Positions 31,963 through 41,289 of a stretch of DNA of 53,015 nt are shown here, in pieces. The stretch covers positions 1 through 53,015 of the forward strand of contig CABQLK010000010.1 of assembly GCA_902465015.1 (NCBI GenBank), read 5' to 3'. The position numbers and the translations under genes are program-made. The notes under the pieces are model-generated. The model searched no databases. It was given only the letters and a program-made list of their open reading frames with translations, and had not been told where the DNA came from. Each line of letters opens with the position of its first letter. Within the stretch, counting starts at the first letter, position 1. The stretch is from an uncultured Collinsella sp. (GTDB lineage Bacteria; Actinomycetota; Coriobacteriia; Coriobacteriales; Coriobacteriaceae).

Positions 31963-34328
31963 TAGCGCTCGCCTCCTTCCGTGACGGCTGCAATTTCTTC
32001 TTGGGTAAGCCCCAGCTCCTCGGCGGAAAGCTGCGACTGTGCGATCTCCAGGTACGCCGGGCAGCTGCGCAGCAGCTCCTCGTGCGTACCGGTGCCCACC
32101 ACGTGGCCGTCGTCGAGCACAATGATCTGGTCGGCGTGCATGATGGTCGCGATGCGCTGGGCCACGACCACGAGTGCGGCGTCGGTAACGTTTTTGGCCA
32201 GCTCCTCGCGCAGGCGCGCGTCGGTCTTGTAGTCGAGGGCGCTAAACGAGTCGTCGAACACCACGACTTCGGGCTTCTTGGCCAGGGCGCGGGCGATGGC
32301 CAGGCGCTGGCGCTGACCGCCCGAGACATTGGAGCCGCCCTGGCTGATGGGGGAGTCGTAGCCGCCCTCGCGCTCGGCGATAAAGTCCTCGGCCTGGGCG
32401 ATGCATGCCGCCTTGTGCATGTCGTCATCGCTTACCATGTCGCCGGCAAACTTGAGGTTGCTCTCGACGGTGCCCGAGAACAGGCGACCCTGCTGCGGAA
32501 TATAACCGATACGGCGGCGCAGCTCGGAAAGGGTCATGTCGCGCACGTCGATGCCGTCGAGCGAAATGCTGCCGCCCGTGACGTCGTACAGGCGCGGAAT
32601 CAGCTGTACGAGCGTGGACTTGCCCGAGCCCGTGGAGCCAATGATGCCGAGCATCTGACCGGCATGCGTGGTGAAGTTCACACCGCTAATGACGTCGGCG
32701 CGGGCATCGGGGTACTGGAAGCTCACGTCGCGGAAGGTGAGCTCACCGCGCGGCGAGCTGGCCGCGGGCAGTTTGGGCGAGGCAGGGTCGTTGATGCTCG
32801 TGGGGCAGGTGATGACCTCATCTACGCGCTCGGCTGCGACCTCGGCACGGGGCAGGATGACCGAAACCATGGTGAGGATCATAAACGCCATGACGATCTG
32901 CATGGTGTAGGAGATAAACGCCATCATGTTGCCGACCTGCATCACGCCGTCGGACACGCCCTGCGCGCCAAACCAGACGATAAGCACGGTGATGCAGTTC
33001 ATGACGAGCATCATGAGCGGCATCATAAAGCTCATGGCGCGGTTGGTGTAAAGCTGCGTGGTCATTAGGTCGAGCGAAGCCTTGTCAAAACGCTTGAGCT
33101 CATGCTCCTCGCGGTTGAACGAGCGAATGGGCATAAGGCCGTCGAGCAGCTCGCGGGCGGTAAGGTTCACGCGGTCCACAAAGCTTTGCATCTTTTTGAA
33201 CTTGGGCATGGTGAGGCCCATAAGCACGCCGACAACGGCTGAAACCGCGATGATGGCCACGGCGATGGTCCACTCCAGGCCGGTGTGGTTGGCCAGGACG
33301 CGCATGACGGCGACGATGCCCATGACCGGTGCCATCAGGCACATGCGGATAAACAGGGTTGCGGCCATCTGGATCTGCTGAATGTCGTTGGTGCAGCGGG
33401 TGATGAGCGAGGCCTGGCTAAACTTGCCCACCTCGGCCGGCGAGAAGTGCATCACCTTGTTGAAGGTCTCGCGGCGCAGGTCTCGGGCGATGGAGCAGGC
33501 GGTGCGCGAAGCCACGGCACCGGTCAGGATGGTGGCGACGAGCGACACCAGGCACAGCCCAAACATCGTGGTCGCCATGCGGCTCAGGTAGGCGTTCTGC
33601 ACGTCGGCGGGGTCGATGCCCTGTGCCTTGTACTCGTCCTGCACATAGCTCACGGCGCGCTGAGTGACGATGGAGCCTGACATGGAGCCCATTTTGTCCG
33701 CCATTTGGTTGGCGCCCTCGACGAGCTTGCTTTGGTCTACCAGACCGCCCTCGACACCCAGGCGCAGGCTCTTCATAGTGATCTTACCGCCGTCGGCATC
33801 AATCTGCTTTTGCATGTTCTGCGCCGCTGCGGCCTTCTGCTGCATCTCGGCGAGCTGCTCGGGCGTCATGGTAGCCATCTGCTCGGGGGTGGGCATGGTC
33901 TGGGCAGCGTTGTTGTCTTTCTCGCTGGACGAGCCCATCATGTCACCCATGGAGTTGGCGTCAATGCCCTGGTTGAGCGAAAGGACGACGGTCTCGGGCA
34001 GGCTCATAATGTCGGCGAGCTTGCTGCCGTCGGCGCGCTCGTCCTCGGTACCCTCATACGTTCGAATGCCGTTTTTGTCAGCCTTGCTAAACACGGCCTC
34101 CACAGCCTTGGCGTCCTTGGCGCTCATAAAGAGCTCAAGGTCATCGAGCGATTCGGCACGAATGGTGTCGGGCACGGGCGAGGCGATGCCGCCTTGCTGC
34201 ACGCCTACGTCGACGATGTCGCTCATATAGGTAGGCAGCGCCAGATCAGCGTTGCAGCTGATTACGATAAGTACGATAGCTGCGAATAGTGCCAGGATAT
34301 GCTTTTTAAAGAGCTTGAGAATCCTCAC
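31962..34328 (-). CDS. ABC exporter half-transporter (degenerate-site subunit, large external insert)
   Basis: Partner subunit, 788 aa, about 190 residues longer than usual. The extra length is a hydrophilic, Met/Gln/Asp-rich segment (about 40-245) between the first and second membrane helices, so it should lie outside the cell. Nucleotide-binding domain: Walker A GSTGSGKSTLV, signature VSGGQRQRLA, and Walker B VVFDDSFSALD, where Asp replaces the catalytic Glu; the switch position is AQRIATI with Gln instead of His. Both changes are known from asymmetric exporters with one inactive site. A GTG start overlaps the MarR stop (GTGA). Confidence 0.92.
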   Translation of the reverse strand: MRILKLFKKHILALFAAIVLIVISCNADLALPTYMSDIVDVGVQQGGIASPVPDTIRAESLDDLELFMSAKDAKAVEAVFSKADKNGIRTYEGTEDERADGSKLADIMSLPETVVLSLNQGIDANSMGDMMGSSSEKDNNAAQTMPTPEQMATMTPEQLAEMQQKAAAAQNMQKQIDADGGKITMKSLRLGVEGGLVDQSKLVEGANQMADKMGSMSGSIVTQRAVSYVQDEYKAQGIDPADVQNAYLSRMATTMFGLCLVSLVATILTGAVASRTACSIARDLRRETFNKVMHFSPAEVGKFSQASLITRCTNDIQQIQMAATLFIRMCLMAPVMGIVAVMRVLANHTGLEWTIAVAIIAVSAVVGVLMGLTMPKFKKMQSFVDRVNLTARELLDGLMPIRSFNREEHELKRFDKASLDLMTTQLYTNRAMSFMMPLMMLVMNCITVLIVWFGAQGVSDGVMQVGNMMAFISYTMQIVMAFMILTMVSVILPRAEVAAERVDEVITCPTSINDPASPKLPAASSPRGELTFRDVSFQYPDARADVISGVNFTTHAGQMLGIIGSTGSGKSTLVQLIPRLYDVTGGSISLDGIDVRDMTLSELRRRIGYIPQQGRLFSGTVESNLKFAGDMVSDDDMHKAACIAQAEDFIAEREGGYDSPISQGGSNVSGGQRQRLAIARALAKKPEVVVFDDSFSALDYKTDARLREELAKNVTDAALVVVAQRIATIMHADQIIVLDDGHVVGTGTHEELLRSCPAYLEIAQSQLSAEELGLTQEEIAAVTEGGER

Positions 34329-34774
34329 TCGGCATCTCTCCTTTCTTGATTGCGGTCGATAATTTCGTTGGCACGCCTTAGAAGACGCACCATCTCTTGG
34401 GTATCTGTTTCGCCGAGCTGCTCGAGGAAAGCCGCAGTGCGGTTCTCGAATTCCCGACGTTTGATTTCGAGATCCTGGAATCCTTTGTCGGTCACCGTGA
34501 CGTGTACGCGACGACGGTCGGTCTTTGAGTGCTCGCGCTCGACCCAGCCCTTGGCTTCGAGAGCGCGTAGGATATTGGCGATGCGGGCACTCGAGACCCA
34601 GGCGCGATCAGCGAGTTCGCTCGGCGTGAGCGAACCGCCGGCGAGTATGAGGGCGCGCATGACGGCCATTTCGCCGCCGAGGGCTTTGTCCGCAAAGCGC
34701 GAAATGCGCTGATGCATGCTGCCGAACTCGGTAAGGAGCTGACGCCCAAGTTCACGGAAATCGGTATCTTCCAC
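34325..34774 (-). CDS. MarR-family regulator of the ABC exporter
   Basis: Small winged-helix repressor of 149 aa; the helix-turn-helix region is LTPSELADRAWVSSARIANI and the wing DRRRVHVTVTDKG. First gene of an operon with both exporter subunits, overlapping the second gene. The GTG start at 34774 follows AGGGG. It likely represses its own operon through an inverted repeat that spans its start codon (34768-34812). The ligand is unknown. Confidence 0.92.
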   Translation of the reverse strand: MEDTDFRELGRQLLTEFGSMHQRISRFADKALGGEMAVMRALILAGGSLTPSELADRAWVSSARIANILRALEAKGWVEREHSKTDRRRVHVTVTDKGFQDLEIKRREFENRTAAFLEQLGETDTQEMVRLLRRANEIIDRNQERRDAE

Positions 34775-34812
34775 CGAAAACCCCTAACACTAGAAACTAT
34801 TTTCGGTGAAAG
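34768..34812. promoter_or_regulatory. Probable MarR operator
   Basis: CTTCCACCGAAAA (34768-34780) and TTTTCGGTGAAAG (34800-34812) form an inverted repeat with 19 nt between; one arm covers the MarR start codon. A related TTCGGTGGA word is at 34838. Confidence 0.6.
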
Positions 34813-35064
34813 ATGATACCACCGCTCAACCATCCCATTCGGTGGATTTCTAGGCATGTCCCAAAAATCTACTTGGCCGCTAGGCAATATTAAGAGTGCA
34901 TTAAGACTTAAAATCATTCAATTGCTGAAGCGTTTCAAAGAACTATTATGCACGAGGTTAGGCGAGGGGTTGTCACCACCATGACGACTGGGACTCATAT
35001 AATCGCCACGTGCGATGCTCCAACTTCCCGCAAGGAGACACCTTACATAAAGGGGGATGGAGTC

Positions 35065-35814
35065 ATGGCATTTGACTTCACGGGCAAGACCGCGATTGTC
35101 ACGGGCGGCACTCAGGGCATTGGCCTCGAGATCGCCAAGGGCATCGTCGCGGGCGGCGGACATGTCGCGCTCATCGCAAGGAACGCTGCTAAGGGCGAGG
35201 CCGCTGTGGCCGAGCTTGGCGAGGGCAACAAGTTCTATCAGCTCGATGTCGCCGATGCGCCCAAGGCGCGCGAGACCGTCGAGCAGATTTTTACGGACCT
35301 GCCGCAAACCAATATCTTGATTAACTGCGCTGGCGTCATCAGCACCAAGAAGTTCGACGAGATCGATGACACCGAGTGGCGCCGCACCATCGACATCAAC
35401 CTCAACGGTACCTTTACCATGATGAACGCCGTCTACCCGCACTTTAAGGCGGCCCATGCCGGCACTATCGTCAACGTAAGCTCTGTTGCTGGCAAGATCG
35501 GCGGCGGCCTGCTCGGCACCGCTGCCTACGCGAGCTCCAAGGCCGGTGTTAACGGTCTAACCAAGGCAGTCGCCAAGGAAGGCGGCAAGTTCGGCGTCCG
35601 CTGCAACGCTGTGTGCCCGTCGCTCACGTTGACCGATATGACCTCGATTCTCTCTGACGAGAACTCTCAGCGCATCATCAACGGTATTCCTCTGGGCCGC
35701 GCCGCCCAGGCCAGCGAGCCTGCGCAGATGGTGCTGTTCTTCGCTTCCGACCTCGCCAGCTTCGTGAACGGCGAGATTGGTGACTGCGACGGCGGCATCG
35801 TCCTGGACGGGTAA
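35065..35814 (+). CDS. SDR-family oxidoreductase (KduD/gluconate dehydrogenase-like)
   Basis: NAD(P)-dependent dehydrogenase of 249 aa. Nucleotide-binding TGGTQGIG is near residues 13-20, NCAGV near 88, the catalytic Ser in NVSSVAGKIGG, and the YASSK Tyr-Lys pair near 155. It ends with the usual DGGIVLDG tail. The ATG at 35065 follows GGGGGAUGGA-like sequence (GGGGGATGGA); upstream in-frame starts are unlikely. It sits 108 nt before a KdgT-like permease, so a sugar-acid substrate such as a ketodeoxygluconate-type compound is likely. Confidence 0.9.
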   Translation: MAFDFTGKTAIVTGGTQGIGLEIAKGIVAGGGHVALIARNAAKGEAAVAELGEGNKFYQLDVADAPKARETVEQIFTDLPQTNILINCAGVISTKKFDEIDDTEWRRTIDINLNGTFTMMNAVYPHFKAAHAGTIVNVSSVAGKIGGGLLGTAAYASSKAGVNGLTKAVAKEGGKFGVRCNAVCPSLTLTDMTSILSDENSQRIINGIPLGRAAQASEPAQMVLFFASDLASFVNGEIGDCDGGIVLDG

Positions 35815-35833
35815 TACCCCACGACGATTGTTC

Positions 35834-35875
35834 GGCGACGGCTCCTGCGACTCGGGACCGTCGCCTTCTTTCTGA
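35834..35875 (+). terminator. Hairpin between SDR gene and permease gene
   Basis: GGCGACGG pairs with CCGTCGCC, then TTCTTTCT. It may partly terminate and so lower permease expression. Confidence 0.6.
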
Positions 35876-35922
35876 TATAGGCGCGTGCGGCTACGAATCG
35901 CATGCATCCAAAGGAGATATAT

Positions 35923-36936
35923 ATGAGTGAATCGACTGCGGTGGAGGCGCCGGCGGCAAAGGAGCCGTTCTTTAAGATGTCCTCCATCCCGGGTGCCAAT
36001 ATCTTGGTGCCGCTTCTGTTGGGCTGCCTGCTCAACACGCTATTCCCCGACCTGTTCAAAACGCTCGGCAGCTTTACGCTTGGCATGACCCAGCAGGGTG
36101 CAGGCCCGCTCGTGGGCGCCTTTTTGCTCATCGTCGGTACGACGATTTCGTTTAAGAGTGCTCCTGCCGCCGCTGCCCGCGGCGCCATCATCATCGCTGT
36201 CAAGCAGATCGTGGTCGTTGCCGTGTCGCTGCTCATCCTTTATGTGTTCAACGACAACTTGTTTGGCATCTCTGCCATGGTGATGCTGGCGGCTTGCACC
36301 GGCGCCAACAACGCTATGTACGCTGGACTGATGGGCACCATGGGCAACGAGGCCGAGCGTGGCGCCGTCGCCATCACCACGCTCGTTGTCGGCCCTCCGG
36401 TCACGATGATTGTCCTTGGCGCCGCCGGTCAGGCTCCGATTGGCTGGTCGCTCGTGGGCGCCATCCTTCCGATTGTCGTTGGCATTATCCTGGGCAACCT
36501 CTTCCCGAGTTTTAAGAAGATGATGGCACCGGCACTTTCCGCCATCATCGTGCTCGTCTTCTTTGCCATGGGCTCGACCATGACCTTTGGCCAGCTTATC
36601 AACGGCGGTCTTCCCGGTATTCTGCTCGGCGTGATCTGCTCGGTGGTCTTTGCGATTCCCGTCATCGCGGTCGATAAGCTCACGGGCGGCACGGGTGTCG
36701 CAGGTGCGGCCATTTCGAGCTGCGCCGGAGCCAATGTGGCAACGCCTGCTGCCATGGCAAGCGTTAACGAGGCCATGTACGGTGGAGCCGTGCTCGCGAC
36801 GGCTACGGCGCAGGTTGCAGCGTGCGCTATCGTGACGGCCATTTTGACCCCGCTGGTCACCAGCTGGTGCCACAAGCATTTTGAGGGCCAGGGCAACGGC
36901 GATAGCAAGGCAACGACCGACAAGGCCGCCGCCTAA
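35923..36936 (+). CDS. kdgT: 2-keto-3-deoxygluconate permease family transporter
   Basis: Inner-membrane proton symporter of 337 aa with about ten hydrophobic segments. KdgT-family features: start region KMSSIPGANILVPLLLGCLL, LAACTGANNAMYAGLMGTMG and ISSCAGANVATPAAMA. The ATG at 35923 follows AAAGGAGAT; the ATG at 35902 is less likely. Probably takes up 2-keto-3-deoxygluconate from pectin or other uronic-acid breakdown, in step with the SDR enzyme upstream. No KDG kinase or aldolase is in the window. Confidence 0.9.
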   Translation: MSESTAVEAPAAKEPFFKMSSIPGANILVPLLLGCLLNTLFPDLFKTLGSFTLGMTQQGAGPLVGAFLLIVGTTISFKSAPAAAARGAIIIAVKQIVVVAVSLLILYVFNDNLFGISAMVMLAACTGANNAMYAGLMGTMGNEAERGAVAITTLVVGPPVTMIVLGAAGQAPIGWSLVGAILPIVVGIILGNLFPSFKKMMAPALSAIIVLVFFAMGSTMTFGQLINGGLPGILLGVICSVVFAIPVIAVDKLTGGTGVAGAAISSCAGANVATPAAMASVNEAMYGGAVLATATAQVAACAIVTAILTPLVTSWCHKHFEGQGNGDSKATTDKAAA

Positions 36937-36976
36937 TGCCAAGCGACAATCAAAGCTAAAAACTAGCTACGCCACA

Positions 36977-37012
36977 GGGCGGCCCCGGGGGAAATCCCGT
37001 GGCCGCCCTGCA
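36977..37012 (+). terminator. Hairpin after the KdgT-like gene
   Basis: AGGGCGGCC and GGCCGCCCT pair with an inner CGGG/CCCG, followed by a weak GCAGTTTCTG tail. Confidence 0.6.
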
Positions 37013-37022
37013 GTTTCTGTGG

Positions 37023-37404
37023 GGTCTGTGGGGCACTTTACCATGCTAAAACTGGCATAACAGCTAGAGTGAACGTCGTACAAAGGCAAGGAAAAATACC
37101 AAACAAATCGGTGAACGGTAGTTGTTTGCGCTCGCATTTCCTGCGGGTTTGTAAAAAAAGCCCTTATGTTATAAAAAAAGGAACATATAACAGCACTGAT
37201 GAAGGGGGTGGCTATGTTATCCTTCTCAAACGGGTGAAATCTTGGGTTTTGGGTTGCAGTTCCAAGGTGGACAAACGTTTTTCCCTGTACCAACGTGTGG
37301 TGAAGAACGGAAGAAGCCGGTAGTGCAAGCCGATATTCAAGAATTCAATAAGCAGCGGTGTGAGAGAGCGCCGCATTACACGTAACTAGGAGCGTGGTTA
37401 CACA
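37023..37404 (+). promoter_or_regulatory. Long leader region of pflB
   Basis: About 380 nt without a convincing gene before pflB. It holds GTGAACGGTA (37111-37120), an A/T-rich stretch with TGTTATAAAA and an inverted TTATGTTATA/ATATAACA pair (37166-37192), and a long transcribed leader. No known riboswitch was recognised. A long leader is common for fermentation genes with several promoters. Confidence 0.4.
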
Positions 37405-39456
<2,052 letters not shown>

Positions 39457-39457
39457 C

Positions 39458-39482
39458 TATTGTTAGTGCTATACTAACAATA
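39458..39482 (+). other. Stem-loop between pflB and the glycyl-radical gene
   Basis: TATTGTTAGT-GCTAT-ACTAACAATA, a perfect 10-bp stem 2 nt after the pflB stop. A second hairpin, GCGCCGG with CCGGCGC, lies at 39499-39518. Neither has a T-run. They could protect or process the message so that the small gene is made at a different level. Confidence 0.7.
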
Positions 39483-39541
39483 ACGATTACTGATTAGTGC
39501 GCCGGTTTCGGCCGGCGCCTATCGATCGAAGGAGACACATT

Positions 39542-39793
39542 ATGAAGGTTTCTGAAGTTTCTGAGACTCAGGCCGATAACCTGGTCCACATGCTCGACGC
39601 TTACGCCGAGAAGGGTGGCCACCACCTGAACATCAACGTCTTCAACCGTGAGACGCTGCTCGACGCTCAGGCTCACCCCGAGAAGTACCCGCAGCTGACC
39701 ATCCGCGTTTCCGGCTATGCCGTGAACTTCCACACGCTCACCAAGGAGCAGCAGGACGAGGTCATTGCGCGTACCTTCCACGACAAGTTCTAA
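39542..39793 (+). CDS. grcA: Autonomous glycyl-radical subunit of pyruvate formate-lyase
   Basis: 83-aa protein equal to the C-terminal domain of PflB and related to the YfiD/GrcA spare part. The radical Gly58 is in RVSGYAV. It begins with SEVSETQADNLVHMLDAY, which continues the PflB sequence just where the 683-aa core stops, followed by HHLNINVFNRETLLDA. AAGGAG lies 7 nt before the ATG. In E. coli, YfiD repairs a full-length PflB; here the core has no such domain, so this would be an obligatory subunit. It is activated presumably by PflA at 47031. Confidence 0.94.
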   Translation: MKVSEVSETQADNLVHMLDAYAEKGGHHLNINVFNRETLLDAQAHPEKYPQLTIRVSGYAVNFHTLTKEQQDEVIARTFHDKF

Positions 39794-39829
39794 AGGGACT
39801 CAACTCCCGCAGGATCGCCGGGGCTGTTT

Positions 39830-39932
39830 GGGCTACCTCCCAAAACGTCCTCGGACATGCAAAGAGGCTCCGCTGCGCGCGTTGCGCGGCGGGGCCTCTT
39901 TGCGTCCTGCGGGATGTTTTGGAAAATAACCC
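39830..39932. repeat. Long inverted-repeat terminator element, copy 2
   Basis: Inner terminator GCAAAGAGGCTCCGC with GCGGGGCCTCTTTGC region at 39859-39903. The flank words CGTCCTCGGACATGC and GTCCTGCGG match copy 1 at 23300. Arms CCCAAAACGTCC (39839-39850) and GGGATGTTTTGG (39911-39922) pair but differ from the arms of copy 1. It follows the glycyl-radical gene; no gene lies in the 302-nt gap 39794-40095. Confidence 0.78.
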
Positions 39933-40061
39933 AAAAACGGCCAAGCGGGGTTCTTCGGAGTCACCCTTTAGGCGGAACTCTCCTAATTATTTGGATGAGT
40001 CGTTTACTTACTTGTGCTGTTACCGTCTTCCCGCTGTTGTTGGGGTATGCTTTGTTCGTAT

Positions 40062-40076
40062 GTAAACGTATGACAT
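40062..40076. promoter_or_regulatory. Sucrose-regulator operator (a)
   Basis: GTAAACGTATGACAT, 19 nt before the regulator's start codon; same set as 41162, 41211 and 41228. Suggests autoregulation. Confidence 0.72.
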
Positions 40077-40095
40077 GTTGATGGGGGAGGGTGCT

Positions 40096-41106
40096 ATGGC
40101 TCGCGAGGGCACTCGTTCTAAGGATTCTGCTAAGCCTGGCATCAAGGAAGTTGCAGCGGTGGCGGGGGTTTCGCCTACTACGGTATCTCGCGTGCTTAAT
40201 AACCGCGGTTATATTAGCCAAGAGACCCGCGATAAGGTCCACGCCGCGATGGAACGCATCAACTATACGCCCAACGATATCGCCCGTGCCATGCTCAACG
40301 GCCGTCTGAACCTTATCGGCATGATCGTTCCCTTTGTGAGCAGTCCGTTCCATGCTCAGGTTGTGCAGGCGGTCGAGCGCACGTTGGCGGAAAACGGCTT
40401 TAAGATGTTGCTGTGCAACAGCGCCAATCGACCTGATCTTGAGCGTTCCTATATCGACATGCTCCGCCGCAATATGGTCGACGGCGTCATCGTCAACTCC
40501 CTCAATATCGGTGCCGAGGCATATGCCGAGATGGGCTTGAGCCTGGTTGGCATCGACTGCGATCTTGGCGAGGGCTCTGTCCAGATTGCAAGTGACAGCT
40601 ATGGCATCGGCGAGCTCGCCACGCGCCGTCTGATTGATGACGGCTGCAGGCGTATCCTGTGCCTGCGCAGCAATAGCCGCATGCGCATGCCTGCCAATAA
40701 GCGTACCGATGCCTACCTCGATGTTGTTGAGCAGGCCGGTTTGTCCGCGCTTGTCCGTGAGGTTGAGTTCGTTAAGCCCGACGACGAAAAGGGCGCGGTC
40801 GTTGCGAAGATCCTCGATGAGAACCCCGATATTGACGGCATCTTTGCGGGAGACGATACGATGGCGGCCATCTGTCTCAACGTGATGAAGCAGCGCGGCT
40901 TGAGCGCTCCAGACGACATTAAGGTCGTGGGCGCGGATGGTGCCCGCCGCACTATGACGTTTATGCCTGATTTAACAACCGTACGTCAAGATATCGATCG
41001 CATCGGAGAGCTCGCGGCGCAATCCATCATTGCTCTTATTAACGGTGAAAAGCCCGAGTCGAATATCAAGCTTCCCGTTGAGCTTATCGAGGGCAAAACC
41101 GCGTAA
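40096..41106 (+). CDS. LacI-family regulator of the sucrose/fructoside operon
   Basis: Repressor of 336 aa with helix-turn-helix IKEVAAVAGVSPTTVSRVLN (about residues 16-35) and PBP-like effector domain (DGIFAGDDTMAAICLNVM). It reads in the same direction as the GH32 and PTS genes. Four operators of the form GAAAACGTTTGACAT lie before it and before the GH32 gene. Its subgroup (VSPTTVSRVLNN) differs from the three lactose/galactose LacI proteins. I chose ATG 40096 after GGGAGGG; ATG 40081 is possible. Effector: sucrose-6-phosphate or fructose phosphate, by context. Confidence 0.9.
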   Translation: MAREGTRSKDSAKPGIKEVAAVAGVSPTTVSRVLNNRGYISQETRDKVHAAMERINYTPNDIARAMLNGRLNLIGMIVPFVSSPFHAQVVQAVERTLAENGFKMLLCNSANRPDLERSYIDMLRRNMVDGVIVNSLNIGAEAYAEMGLSLVGIDCDLGEGSVQIASDSYGIGELATRRLIDDGCRRILCLRSNSRMRMPANKRTDAYLDVVEQAGLSALVREVEFVKPDDEKGAVVAKILDENPDIDGIFAGDDTMAAICLNVMKQRGLSAPDDIKVVGADGARRTMTFMPDLTTVRQDIDRIGELAAQSIIALINGEKPESNIKLPVELIEGKTA

Positions 41107-41161
41107 TTCGCCCCGTGCCAAAAGAATTCCTCAAACGCCTCTGATGACCGTTCACCGGCAT

Positions 41162-41242
41162 ATGTCAACCGTTTGCCGACGACTGGAACTGCGAAAAGAC
41201 GTATTGGTGTGAAAACGTTTGACATATGAAAACGATTGACAT
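41162..41242. promoter_or_regulatory. Three sucrose-operon operators
   Basis: ATGTCAACCGTTTGC (41162-41176, inverted), GAAAACGTTTGACAT (41211-41225) and GAAAACGATTGACAT (41228-41242). The last two are 17 nt apart and probably overlap the promoter of the GH32 gene. An ACCGTTCACCGG motif is at 41147-41158. Confidence 0.78.
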
Positions 41243-41289
41243 ATCTTGCCATTGTACCGAGTTAGTATGTCGTGGAAAGGAAGTCTCGG

